This document shows positions 23,671-36,499 of a DNA stretch of 64,000 nucleotides, one piece after another (the first letter of the stretch is position 1; the number at the start of each line of letters is the position of its first letter). The stretch is taken from the NCBI GenBank assembly GCA_947846985.1, contig CANTUZ010000002.1:154809889-154873888 (forward strand), in the 5' to 3' direction. The position numbers were made by a program, and so were the translations under genes. The stretch is from Fratercula arctica (Eukaryota > Chordata > Aves > Charadriiformes > Alcidae). The notes beneath the pieces are model-generated. The model saw nothing but the letters and a program-made list of their open reading frames with translations, did no database searches and had not been told where the DNA came from.

Positions 23671-24755
23671 CTGGGAGGTCATCAGTTTCAACCAAATTGG
23701 GATCAATATACATCCCCACCTCTGTGCTCCTCATGCATGACTTTCCTTGCCTCTGGAAGTGTGACGCAGTCACAGCTGGGAAAAGACTGGTGCTGAAAAG
23801 CCTTTGTCAGAAGTGACAAATTCTGTCCCATGGATAGAGCAAGAGTTGATAGCTCATATGCACTAATGCAGTCTTATTTTGGAACTGCAAATAACAACCC
23901 AAAGACACAAACAGAGCTGACCAGAACGGCTTTTCAGCAAGGTATGCCGTTCTTTTGAAACCAAAGTTTTCTATAGGTGGACTGGTTTTCATCCAAGTTT
24001 CATTAGGGTGCTTTCTTTCGAAGCCTGAGACTTGGTGACGATACAGGTATAATTAAATAGCTGAATACAGTGTCAGTTAAAACTCTGGCCTGTGATGTGA
24101 ACAACACACCACAAATGTTCTACACCATTTTACAGTGGCATTTATCAGGACACCTTTAAAGTAACTAGACTGAATGATGCATGATGATTTAGCAAATGAA
24201 CTTCAATATTGGTCAATAAACTCATATTTTCACTTACTGAAAGAATTGCTATAAACTTTATACATTAGATGCATTAAACCAATTGAAGTATTTTTATTTC
24301 CTTTGTGAACATCTCACATAACTTTCCATAAGCTGCTGAACACAATAAACTGGGAAATGACTTGTTAACTTAGGCATAGTGAGTAGTATATTCAAAAAAC
24401 ACCAAACACCAGGAATTACCATTTTGGCTACTGTTACCCTCTGTAGTTTTATCTACTCTGAAAGCCATTTACAACACTGTAAGATCCCAACGGCCTCTGT
24501 TGTCCAGCAGCCTCTTCTCACAGGACAATAGCATAGGCAGGCTAGCAGATAGCAAAGGAGGTAAATCTTAGGAGATTCTTACTCTCTAAAACAACTGTTG
24601 CAAGAATCCCACAGATACACAGTCAGCCTTTTACCTGGAAGCTTTTAATTTTCTTCCCTGAGATGCATAGAAACCTCAGGATTTTTGTCGTTGGAGTTCT
24701 CATGCTCTTTCAGATATGTCCTAGTCCCTTTCAAATAGGACATAATGTGCCCCAT

Positions 24756-24810
24756 TTATAATAATAATATAATAATATATTAAAAAACAAACAAACAAAC
24801 AAACAAAAAA
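24756..24810. repeat. (AAT)n and (AAAC)n compound microsatellite
   Basis: An ATA/ATAATA tract is followed directly by about six AAAC units and an A run. Confidence 0.9.
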
Positions 24811-25794
24811 CCACACAAAGAAAGAAATGACAAATTTATTAATGAATGACAAACCCAACAAGGAATTGGCAATTCTTAGGTTAATTACAGTGGACTGTTT
24901 AAAGGAATTTAGTTATTCCTTCTTCACTGAGACGTTTAAGAAGAATCCTGTCCTTGAGCACTCATACAACTTTTATTTATGTGAATAACTTTTTCCCATA
25001 AAAATGGGAATTTTTTCCAATGAACCTTGCTGAAGTTCAGGTGCTGAGTCAGGTCTAGGATACTTTGCACCAAGACCTTGAGCCAAGAGATTTCACCATC
25101 ATAAACCTTTCCTCCTGGTATTGTGTAACATAGACCTCACCTTGTCCTTCAAACAGAAGGTTCATATACGATTTAGGTGGGACAAGAAGGCAGAAATTTT
25201 CACACTCAAGTATCCACCAGAGAAAATGCTCTTCTTTGGACAGTGTGTAGCAATTCACATGCAGTTGCCGTGTCCATATTCTTATCTGTCCCTACATGAA
25301 GTATTGTGTAGGAAGCCCCTAGGCTGGCTCCAAGACCAAAAGTATCCATGTACAAGGCTTGAAGAAGAGGTAGCTTGACTCTGTAAAAATTTTTAAGGGC
25401 CACTCACCTATAAGGTAGCTGAACTTTGTGCCTCCAGCTCTCTCTTGTGCCCTTCTAGTGATAATGTCAAGCCAAGAAGAGAAATAGATTCCTTCTCAGC
25501 AGGGTTTGATGTGACCTGCTGGAACAGCCTTCGGGGTTGTGAAACCACTCTGGTCCTCAGCCCACAGGCATTGTGCAGAGCTGGGACAATCAAATCAATG
25601 CTGAATCAGAAACAGTGCAGTCATGCTTAAGGCGTCTTTTTCCGTGCTGATATGTTTTCCTTGATAGGCTAATTTGCCCCAGGGATATTATGTTAAACTG
25701 ATGATACCACCACAGGAACCAGCTCACATAGAGCCAATACTGCACTGGGCCATATAAATAAAGAAAGGCAGCATACTATTTTTATTTTATTTTC

Positions 25795-25809
25795 ATGTGT
25801 GTGTGTGTG
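25795..25809. repeat. Short (GT)n run
   Basis: About seven TG/GT dinucleotides following an AT-rich TTTTATTTTATTTTCA stretch. Confidence 0.85.
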
Positions 25810-26340
25810 ATCCAGGAGTGGAAACCCAAAGTTTCAATCTTCACACCAATGAACCTGTACAAACCCACAAGTGCTCCTTGCCACAGCACCCAGTTTTGTA
25901 TTCAGGGAGTCTCTTGCGCTGGGATTCTATTACTGTTTGAAAACAAAGCCTATGTAATTGCTGGAAACAAACTGCTTCACTGGAAGGGAATGACTTGTGC
26001 TGTTTTAAAAGCCATTAAAGAATACTTAGTGATCCCATTATCATCTAATTATGACATGCTGACCAGTGGAAGAGACTGACTGCCTAAAATGCTGTCTGCT
26101 TTTTCTAGCTGTCTCAGCTGGTCTAAGAAAGGATTTTACCCCTCGCTATTACATGTGTTGCTCACATGCCTCATACCCACCCATCACCATCAGCTCCTCA
26201 GTTTCATAAATGAGACAACAGCAGTTCCCTGGGATTTTTTCTGAGGAATGAACCAAAGTGCTTGATGCAACATCATCATGCTTCCATAAGTGTCTCTTTC
26301 ACTGTTTTTGACCAGTTGTACAGTGGCTATTTCTGTTTGG

Positions 26341-26375
26341 TTTTTTGTTTGTTTGTTTGTTTGTTTGTTTGTTTT
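26341..26375. repeat. (GTTT)n microsatellite
   Basis: Seven or more uninterrupted GTTT units after a T run. It is the reverse-complement motif of the AAAC repeat at 24783-24806. Confidence 0.95.
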
Positions 26376-28401
26376 CAGACTATTAAGGCAAAAGGAATAA
26401 TGTTAGTAGCTGATAGCATTGAACAAGGTTTCAGATTATTTGGGTTTAGCTTCTTCAAGGTCATACCTGGGTCTCTGGAACTCAGCTTTAATCCCTCAAA
26501 TCTCCATTGATAAGTAGGGGGATAATAATTTCTTTGTCTGTCTAGTCTGCTTGGATTAATACCCTGCAGGATCTTGAATTCTTCCCACATAATTATTTAC
26601 ACAAGCTCCTCATCATTGTAGTTCCAACTTCTTCAAACACCTTTTATTGACAACTAAAGCAATTGACAATTAAACTTTGAAACAACTAGTTGTGGCATCA
26701 GTGGGCAAGAGAACGCTGCAATGTGGGTTTGACCCCTGTCTCTGCCACTGGTTACTTTTTCAGTGTCCTTTGGCTTCACTACCTTTAAAGTGAGAGTAGC
26801 AACATCTGCCTTCCCCATTAATCATTTTGGATCCAGCTGCTGAGTCAGCTAGCAGTGACCAGCAGAAGGAAGGGTTTTACATTCTGTCTACTACCTCATT
26901 GCATTATCAACCTATTTCAAAGCTATTACAGTTCTAAATCCTGTTAAAATCTAATTATTTTTTTTTAAGTGTTGGGTTTGGTTTAGGGTAGGGATTTTTC
27001 TGCTTTCAGGTGCTTCAGCTTCTGTTAATGCTCAAATTTTCCCTGCAAATTTTGACACTGGCATATTTAATGTAAGTATAAATACAATTTCAGTTTGTCA
27101 CAAAACATATGAAACTTCTAAAAACACCATAACATTATGACATTTTTACAGAAAAAAAATGATGAATCAAAAAATCTTTTCCACTCCTCTATGAATCTCT
27201 AAGCATCCCCTCTGCATATGGCTCACTTGTAGAGTCAAGTCCACACGATTTCAGCAAGCACAGTATTTTGGTTTCAACACAACCAACTGCATTCTTGCCA
27301 CTTAAGGTGCAAAACAGGAGAGAGCTATTTGGTGTCCCTCAGGCAGAAGCATTTGGCTTGGGCCCATGGAAGGCAGCGGATTTTGCTTGCTCTTTCCAGA
27401 GACCCTGTGATATGAAAGCGCTTCCTCTTATGACTGATACCACAAACTGAATGTCTCCAGAGAGGGCAAACCTCAGAATTACGGGGAACATCTCCAACCC
27501 TGCCTACTTGTTCTTTACATAGCCATTTCTGAACCAGCAGTATCAGAACAGTTGGTTCAGATTATCAAAATCAGGACAAATTGTACTTGGTTTATGGCTG
27601 CCCAGGTCAAACACAGAATTTTGTGGTCAGGAGAGCACTTGCTGGTGGTCCATAGAGACCTTAGTCGTGTGTACAACGATGGCTCCTCCTCTGGGTTTCT
27701 GATGGTAGGAGAGGAAGAGCTGATGCCAATGGCACAATTACTGTCTCGTAGGGGTTGGGATGCTCCTGAATGCGAAAGGACTGAAAATATTCTGCAACCT
27801 TCCTAATGTCAATGTGCTGGGAGTAAGTTATTACATCCATTCCAAGAGTATTCTGGTGAGAATTAGCTTACACCAATGCAAGTGCATGGATTAATAGCCA
27901 TAAAAATCCATCACTATTAAAAGAAAGCCCATGGTGAGCAAAACTTGGGGAGTCACTGGAACCTAGTGGAAGCTGTGAAAAAGCATCAACGAGTCCATAA
28001 ATAGCTTGGAATAAGTTCAACGTCATAAAAAAGGGTTAAATGTCAGTTAGTTCCTGATCATATTGTTTTGACAGATTTGTGCCTCAGAAATGTTTAGAAA
28101 CACAAATAAGTGAACTAATGATTGTTGATGGATCCACCACGTCAAACAGAGCATGAGTCACTGAAAGGTGAGGTGCCCTAAGTCATTCAGGATGTCCACA
28201 GGGGGCTGTCAGGTATGACACAGGACCTTCAGCAGACCATGATCTGCAGTATTACCCAGTGATGTGCGAAACAGTGAGAACTCCCCCCTGAGATACAACT
28301 AAATGACAACAAACTTTATTGTGTGAGGTGTTCTACACAATGAGAAAGCATATCTACCTAGACAGACTTATAATCAAAACAGCCACATGAGGGTTAAGGG
28401 G

Positions 28402-28535
28402 AAACATTCAAGGTCAGGTTGGATGGGGCTCTGAGCAACCTGATCTAGTTGAAGCTGTCCCTGCTCATTGCAGGGGAGGTTGGACCAGATGACTTTTAAA
28501 GGTCTCTTCCAACACAAACTATTCTATGATTCTAC
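28402..28535 (+). mobile_element. CR1: CR1 LINE 3' end fragment
   Basis: About 134 bp matching the avian CR1 3' UTR. It reads GGTTGGATGGGGCTCTGAGC, CAACCTGATCTAG, GGGGAGGTTGGACCAGATGA and GGTCTCTTCCAAC, and ends in ATTCTATGATTCTA. The tail variant (GATGGGGCTCTGAGCAACCTG) differs from that of the copy at 18362-18640, so a different CR1 subfamily is likely. There is no coding content. Confidence 0.92.
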
Positions 28536-29449
28536 TAAAGCAATTATCATCCTGTTTTTGTATAGGTAGGCAGAGACAGTAGTTTGCTTAGAGTCACTGA
28601 GGAGGTCTAAACCAGACTCATTCTGGTGCATCATTCAACAGACCACTCTCCCATAGCTCCTCCCTGTGTGCACACACACCCCACAGTAGGGTGCACCATC
28701 TGGCAAAGGGTGCAGCCTTACCCAACTAATCGCTGTATTACGACTACAGGGTTACAAGCGTGTGCACAAGACAGAGCCCCTTCTGGGTCATCCAAATTTT
28801 GCCGGGGAGAAACTGTCAGGAAGGCAACCAAGATCAAGGAAACATAAATATTGCTTTAAGTCCGCCTGGATTCCCTCCAGGATCTGTGTTAAGTACCGCT
28901 GGCTGAACATGAGAATTTTATTTCTCTCCTCCCTATTTTCCTCCTCAAACAGTGATGCTCCCGTGCTGCTTTTAGGACACTGCAGATAACTGTGTCGTGC
29001 CAAGAGTCAGAACGTCCTGACTCTGTCCATAACGCAGGCTCCCATCGGACAGCATCATTTATGTGTGGTTAACATGGACACAGAAATGCTCTGCTCCCAG
29101 AGCCAAAGAGACACAACCAGCTCATTAATTATTTCCATTCCTTCAGAAACTTCACAGGGAAATAAATAGTCATGGAAGCTCATGCCAGGGCTTGGACCTC
29201 ACAGAGCAGAAGACACTTGGTTTCTTGGGAGCCCATCCCCTCAGGACTCTCAAGTTCCTTTCATGCACATGACAATTAATGCCCTGCAGGTAGGATGGAC
29301 ATTGATGGATTCTGCGTCCTCAGTGAGTGATTGTGAGGTCTTTCTTTCCCCCTTCCTCTTATAATTTAAGATCTTCCCTCTTGGATTTTACACTTCCTCC
29401 CCTGCTAGATGTACTTTTTCAGCTTCGCTTACATGTGTAAGGGTTTGTC

Positions 29450-29592
29450 CCAAAGTGGCCTCTCCTCCCCCAGCTCCCTCTTCCCCCACCTCACTCGCTG
29501 TGAATAAGACCTCTCTGTCTGAGGCAGCAATCAGTGAAGAGCCTCAAAACTACCTCCTCCTCCCTCTGTTTCTCCTCCTCCCTCTGTTTTGA
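29450..29592. repeat. Pyrimidine-rich tract with an 18-bp tandem repeat
   Basis: A C/T-rich stretch on the plus strand. CTCCTCCTCCCTCTGTTT is repeated head to tail at 29554-29571 and 29572-29589. The complementary strand is purine-rich with many G-runs. Confidence 0.75.
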
Positions 29593-29639
29593 TGCACTGA
29601 TTATCCTCTTGTTGGATCAATAGCCCATCTGCTTTTAGG

Positions 29640-30130
29640 AGTTTTCTAGCATTCTGATGCTAAATTAAAATAGAGAGAATCAATCCTCAGTTAATTTCCC
29701 CAACCAAACAATTTATATCTCTCTTCTGATCTGCCATCATGTGAATGATATAATACTGACATACTGTGAGGCCTCCCCAGACAAAGTAAGCACTTTTATA
29801 ATGCTGAATTACCCTCTTTATTAGTAACTCTCAAATGTGACAAACCAGGAGATTTATTTTATAATGTTGCATAGTCCTTGGTTGAACTTGTTAAAACTCC
29901 CAGCTATTGTAATGGAGTAAATCACTAATTAACAGTGGGTTTTGCTTTGTTTTTAATGGACTTTGGGGATACATTTCAGACTTAGATTAAGATTAGTGCA
30001 AAAAAGAGTTCTCCTTAATTATTTCAAATTGAGTGTTATGCTAATAGTAAACAATTAGTTCTTTCCTGACTGAAAATTAATGTTCTATAAATAATTACAA
30101 AACCAAGCTGCTATGAGAGTCCCAAAAGGA
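29640..30130. promoter_or_regulatory. Candidate conserved non-coding block (tentative)
   Basis: AT-rich, repeat-free sequence with TAATTA homeodomain-type cores at 29926-29931, 30017-30022 and 30092-30097, and several further ATTA sites. This composition is common in developmental enhancers, but it also arises readily in AT-rich DNA. No alignment was possible, so this is a guess from texture. Confidence 0.2.
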
Positions 30131-30263
30131 GCTGCCAGACTTAGTGGTTAACCCGCAAGAAAGAGGCATGGATCTTTTCCACGGTCTCACACTTTGCAAA
30201 AATTAAACATTCACTTTGGTGGCTTTCTAAGGTTTTTCTACCCTGGCTGAAAAAAAAATCTTT

Positions 30264-30293
30264 TTATATATATATACACACATATATTTATAT
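30264..30293. repeat. (TA)n/(CA) low-complexity tract
   Basis: TATATATATATACACACATATATTT-type alternating purine-pyrimidine sequence. Confidence 0.8.
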
Positions 30294-32832
30294 AAAAAAC
30301 TTGCATTTTTGAAGGCAAAAATGTGTGTGGTCCTATGGTTTTCCAATTCTCAGGTCACTTCTCAAATCAAAGCTTAATCAAAATATTAGCATCCATCCCA
30401 GTAGAGATTTCTGGTTTGTGAGGCTCTGTACTTGCTTTTGCATGGGGAAAACTGGGAACACAGAAAATTGAGTTCTCTCAGCTGATCCCAGTTCAAGTTT
30501 AGTTGACAAGGCATGAGACCATTATACATGTTCCAGATCACCTAATTCTCTCATTGAACTCCTAGGAGTTAAGATTTTCCTCTTTACGGCTGCAAAGCTT
30601 TGGTTACTCATTTTGATTTATATTAGGTTTTTCTCAGGACCCTGAGCTCTTCAGTGTCTTTCCATGCCCTTACAGATCCCCTCTGCAGTCGGTGGAAAGG
30701 GACAGACACTTTTCATGCATAAATCACTAAAAGATGGGATTTCTAAACACACGGAGTAAAAGATTTCTCTCCCGTGAAGGCAAATTTCATGTTGGCAGGG
30801 ATAGCAGAGCAGCTCCCTGGGCATCAGCATAACCTAAATAACTCAGGAGGACAAAAATCAGTGCCCTGCCCTTCCTGCAGTCCATCATGGCCCTGCACTA
30901 CCTGTCCCCAACCCATTCCTCTGCCACAGCTGACGGAGTGCGCACCGCACCGCAGGGTGAGGGAGGAAGGAACGTCAACCAGGAGCCAGGTCTCCTGCAC
31001 TTTTTGCCTTCTCGGCGGACGCAGCCCTGCAACATGCATAGCCTTTTTGTCAGTGGTGGAAGAGGCACAGCTGCCAGGAGGGTGGCAGTGCTGGGGGACA
31101 GTACGCCAGCACTCACTGGGTGCTGTTAGAGGTTTCGCTCCATCCTGCCACACCGCACTGGACATGCCGCCCCTCTGAGACTGGAGGGGTCTCTCTCATT
31201 GTGTCTCAAAACTGTAATTTTGCCATTTCCACTTTTCCACTGGGGGCAACTCTTTACTTGGCCTTTGTCTTAAGCCTGCTCAGCCTTGTGCTTTGTCTTA
31301 CACTGCACGCCAGAGCCACAGAAATCAATCAAATTTGCAACAGGCTCTTGCCTCTGTTTCCTCATCATTTATGAGCATTTTCTTGAGGCCTGTCAAAGCC
31401 CTGTGATAATCCTCTCCTTCCTTATTTCATCATAAGGGAAGATATCGGACATTTCTCAGAAGAGATGTGACATTTTTTTCCCTGTCATCTCCTTTCTCTG
31501 TTCGTGTCCAAGCCTGTCTCAGACAGGACAGTGTACCTCATCTCTTGCCTATGTGTCAACCAGCTAAAAGGTCCCCACCACCTCCTACAAACCAGCACTC
31601 TCAAGTGCCCAGAGACCTCTGCTAAAGTGCTGATGAGCCTTGATGTCCAAGAATTGTCCAAACCACGACAACCCAGTTCTTATAACCCCTCATTTCCATC
31701 ATGGGAGAGAAGACATGACAGCATTAACTTAGAGCTTGTTGAGTGTGTGTGTTTTCCTAATGTTCCTCCCAGACTTGTACCAGTCCTGAGGTCCTCCACT
31801 AAGCTCGAGTTCTCAGGTGAGAGGGATATGAATAATGTCTGCTCTGTAAGTAAAGTAAGACTTCAATTTGCTGTCAGAACTTTAATTAAAACACTTATAG
31901 ATCAACTTTACCATGGCAAATTGTCTGTGCCACTATTACTATAGGAAGATGAATGTTAGCTGTGAAAACAGGCAAAGTACACTCCCCTAGACTAATGTGT
32001 AATTTCATAGCCATTGATTTTTGACTTTGAAAATTCTCCCACATGTTTCTGGGAATTGGAACTTGTTACAGGTGACCTGGCAGCAGCTTTAGCAATTTTT
32101 TTAAACCTTTTGTGAATGTGGAAGAAGAGTCATTTTGCTCATTCATGTTTTTCCATGACAGGCACGATGTGCAAGCACTTACCTCCCAAGTTCTGGAACC
32201 CAGACTAATTGTTGGATGACTACATTTAACAGATAATACATAATCTGCAGCTTTAATTTCTATGAGATATTGGTAAGCAACCACCATCACCTGTTGTAAG
32301 ACTAAGGATCTACTTCTTCAGTTAGTCTGAATATCAGCTCTCTTTTGGGTTATAATGAAAAGTCAGATCGTGTACCACGATAAATTAAATTACTGGAATG
32401 AATCTTCTTATGCCAATCAGATACATTAAAAGAGCACAAAAATGTAAGTAACTTACTGAATTGAGAGCAGATGTGTGATTTAGTATATAACAGGCTATTT
32501 GAAATGGTCACATAACTACATGGGCAATTTTACTATCAAAATTAACTATTTATCCCAGATAAATGTTGTGATGCTTTTGGTAAATGCCAAACATTTAAAA
32601 TCAGTAAGTGCAACATCTGAGCACCTCACAGTCCCTAAGACATCATGTTTCAGATCATTTCTTGGATCAGCTATGTTAAGCATGGTTGCCACTTCTCTGC
32701 TCTTTGCTCAAGCCAATGCAACAGGATTTCGACTCTCTCAACACCCCCTTAAACGTGGAGGCAGGAGTAGGAGGGAAGACAAGGCTGTGCACAAGGGGCC
32801 TGAGCCACGGACAGACAGGCACCCAACTTTCT

Positions 32833-32869
32833 AGCAGTTTCTGGATGTCTAAGCAGTTTCTGGATGTCT
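32833..32869. repeat. Perfect 18-bp direct repeat in a 19-bp tandem
   Basis: AGCAGTTTCTGGATGTCT at 32833-32850 recurs at 32852-32869, separated by one A. The identical copies suggest recent slippage. Confidence 0.95.
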
Positions 32870-35800
32870 TATGTTCAATGCAACATAAGAAATCAACAGC
32901 AGAGCGCCAGATTTAACTGCAACCCTGTAGGTCACCCTGCAGTTGAGCTCTGGGTTTCTGTAAGGACATGTCATACATGCTCCATCCCAGCAGCATCCCT
33001 AGGATCACCTGGGAAAGGAAGATACAAGGAATGGAGAAAGCAAGAATCACCAGAGAGAGAGCAAAAAAGTAACATTTTCTAAACAGAAGAAAATGCACTT
33101 CGGGTTGCCCCTTGCTTTAGATCTGCACCACACATCTGCACCACAACGACAACACCACTTGAAAGTGTTGGCAATTAAGATGGACCTCCTGGCAGTCCCT
33201 ATGGTGGTCCAGTTGAAGCATGTTAAGCAGCACAGAAATAGACAGTGGTAGTTTCAGCGTGTTCACATTGTTAGCAGTGGCAGAGCATGAGGGCCACCAA
33301 TTAGACCAGACAACACGCAGACAAGGTTCAGGACAGAGGTCAGGGTGAGAGCCAAGGCTGCTCGGGGGCAGTTGGACCTCGGTACAAAGCCTGCAAAGGC
33401 AGCTCCCCAGTGCTCCAGCCACCTCATACCGCAAGCCCTCATGCCACAATGAGATAATTGTGCCCTAAGCACATCTACCCTAAGGTCTGCCCTAGCACAT
33501 CTGGACCTTGTTGTAACTGCATTTGTCTAAGATCTGAGTTAAATCTACCAAGAGAGAAAAACTATACCAGCATAGCTGTGATCAAGAGTCAGGCCCAGCT
33601 GGCTACAGGAATGTGGGAAGACAGCCTGGTGGGTGTGCAGTTGTCCAGCAATATCCAGCATTATCTGGGACCCACATGCAATTAAAGCAACTGTGTATAC
33701 ACACTAGACAGGCAATTGCATCAATCTCATCCATTGCCTATATTTACATACTTAACATCAGTGGCAATCTTTTCCTTCTGCCATGGATTTGTCAAAGGCA
33801 TCCTATCCATCAGTGCAAATGTAAGGACTTAATTCCAGCTACTGCATGCGTGACCTCAGGGCACCGATGGGCAGAAAACCAGTGTGGTTTGATTAACCAA
33901 GTTCCTGTCTGCGTTGTCAGCTGAGTCCCCTTCTTGAGCAAACATAGTCCAGCTGCTTCTTGTGTCGTTATGCGTTTAGATTTGCCTCTATTATAGAATA
34001 AATGAGAAATCAAGGGTAAACAAGAAGGTGAGGGGTTTATTAAGCTCCTTTACTCTGACTACTGCTTCTACTGGCATTTCCTTTGACTTTTGACCTTCCT
34101 TGATGCAAAGGCTCTGGTCTCCTTGCAGCTAAACTGCGGCTTTCTCTGAAGTACATGGGCTGTAATGTGATACCTGCGGATATGGTACCCGGGGTAATTA
34201 AGATGTTTGTTGACTTTGGTTCTGCCCCCATCAGTGTGTAACTATGTCCATAGGAAACCAGTGTTTGTTTGCTGATGAAGTGCCAAACATTGGTGCATAA
34301 AATCACCAAAGTTCCTAGTCTTTAATGTTCCATGTTTCTTCATTACTAATTGAATAAAGTCGGTGTGTTTGGCGAAGAACACGTGAAGGTGCCATTTACA
34401 AAGCAGGAAACAAACATTTATAAATTGGTTATACTGTGAGGACAGTCTTTGACTTACTCTCTAATGATAAACACAGGAGGCATCATGGCATTATGCAGTC
34501 TAGCAAGAGTGAGGACAGACGAAATACACTTGGTCAAATATTAATGTCTCCTAGAAAAGACCATACTGCACCCCAAACTCTGCTAATGTTACTAACCAGT
34601 TCTCCACTGACTACAAAGGAGCTAGCCTAGCCTGATGTCTGACTTTTTACATATCCTTCTTTTATATTATGAGCAATTTTTGGTACCCTGGCTTCTTTTC
34701 ATTGTTGAGTAGCTGATTTCATGCCTTCAGTGCTTCACACATCTACTGATCTTTCATGAAGCAGATAACATTAGCACTTTCAACATCTCCTTGTTCCCCT
34801 TCTTGTGGTCCAAGCATCCTCAGCCTCTCCCTTTTCAGTTCTTTGACACAGCACATTATTGATGCTCTTGATCTCTTCTGCTCATTTCTTTGCTTTTCTC
34901 TCTAGCTCACTTTCTACAGCATGCTAGTTCTCATAGCCATCAGACTCTTTTCCTAGAGGACTTTGATAAACAAGAAATCATTGGGAAGTTGTTACGGGTG
35001 GAGGCTGTCAAGAATGGGGCAAACTGGATGCTCCATGGACCTTCCTTACCCCTGATTGCAAGGCCCACACTGAACGATCAACATGATCCTTTCAGTCCAA
35101 TATGTCTAATATTTAGTGGCACACAGGGATTTCTATCCGCTTTCACATCTTGTGGGGCTCAAAAATAAAATAACTACAGGTATCAGACATAATAGAAGCA
35201 GTGAACTTTTATAACTCTGCCAGTGTGATCCAAGAAATTCAGGTACTTCCTCTGAGGCACAGAACTTGAAGAAATGACTGTAGTTTTTCTAATTGGAACC
35301 TGGAAGCAAACATTACTGCAGGAAAGTTAGAGAGATTGAAATCTTCCCCAGTACTGGTGTGGCAGCTCCAAAGGACACTGACAGTATGCTTTGGAAGAAG
35401 CGTGAGGACTACTGAAAGCTGCTAAAACAAGACTGCTGAGAATGAACAGTTTCGGAAATGGATTAGTTAGCAGATTATTTGTAGTGTAACTGATAACGAG
35501 GTCAGAGCAAGGTTATTGCAGCAATGGGCTTGACTTTGCAAAAAAGAGTTTATACTTGCAGGTCAAGTCAAAACTCTGCTTTTCAAATGAAAAGTTCAGT
35601 AAGACCAAAGGGAATCCAATTAAAAATGCATACCAAAGTGCAAAGATGGGCTGCAAAGGTCAGCAAATGGCCCGGACAAAATTTACTTGCAGAAAATGTG
35701 GCATTAATCACAACAAAATGGAATGGGGTCCACTGCCAGAAGAATGTGGCTGTGCAGGGAATACACACAGCTTGAAGCCATTGGGTTCATTTTTTCTGCA

Positions 35801-36499
35801 CTTTCTGTCAGGCAACACTTCAGTAAATTCTTTGTAGTTGTTTACCTCTGAGCTAACCATCTAGATTTCCTTTATTATCAGTGGAGAGAAACAGGCTCTT
35901 CTGGGGCATAATTCATCTCACAGTATGGTAGACATCTAAAATACACGACAGGGATAATGTTCTGAAAATGACTATTTCTCTCCATCAACTATGAAGAAAG
36001 CTGTGGGTGACTGGCTCATACGCACATGTTTCTACACTGTGGATATCTAAACCAAAGCAAGATTAATCCAGCTTTTGTGGGAAGCCATGGGCATGTCTAG
36101 CATATCAAATGCACCAATTCCGGAACGAAAAGTTTCCACTGCACCTAAACACTGCAGAGCTTCTGACTTTGGGTGTGATGGTAGGTGTTGCAGTGATGTC
36201 ACCACACCACTTCATTCTTCACACACATCCTGAACTTCTGTAGCTTTTAGATTCACTCTCTAACCTGTACAGAAAAATCACATTTCTGGACTGGCAATCT
36301 CCATCCGCTAATTAATGACTTCATTTTTACACCCATTGACAGTCTTCTCAGATCCGTCTTTTTTCCACCTTTCTGCGTGATTCTTTTCCACATGATGAGG
36401 TGGCTTCTCATTTCTTTGACTCTTTTCACTGGAATATAGACAAATGTCTTTCTGTGGGTGCATCCCCGTGTCCTTCCCTCATGCCTCTATCCAAAAAGC

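Larger units (their letters stand above)
19960..28400. other. Unique non-coding sequence with microsatellites
   Basis: No gene or interspersed repeat family is recognisable. Simple repeats are listed separately. The block 23080-23260 is AT-rich with a TAATTA core at 23125-23130 and could be conserved regulatory sequence, but this cannot be tested here. Open frames do not exceed 95 codons. Confidence 0.5.
28540..36495. other. Unique non-coding sequence, no gene seen
   Basis: No known exon or repeat family was recognised. Open frames of 146 codons (31504-31944, plus) and 134 codons (30774-31178, plus) match no family I know. A 93-codon plus-strand frame (35556-35837) contains CRKCG and a later CGC but no recognisable zinc-binding domain. 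These are treated as chance frames. Confidence 0.5.

Noticed and set aside
33960..34330. Possible further degraded LTR (GGGGTTTATTAAGCTCC and flanks)
   Set aside because: No terminal repeats or duplications could be defined, and the similarity is only in general texture.
35556..35837. Frame with CRKCG and CGC as a zinc-binding protein
   Set aside because: The cysteine spacing does not form a known zinc-finger or ribbon pattern, and an overlapping frame is equally open.
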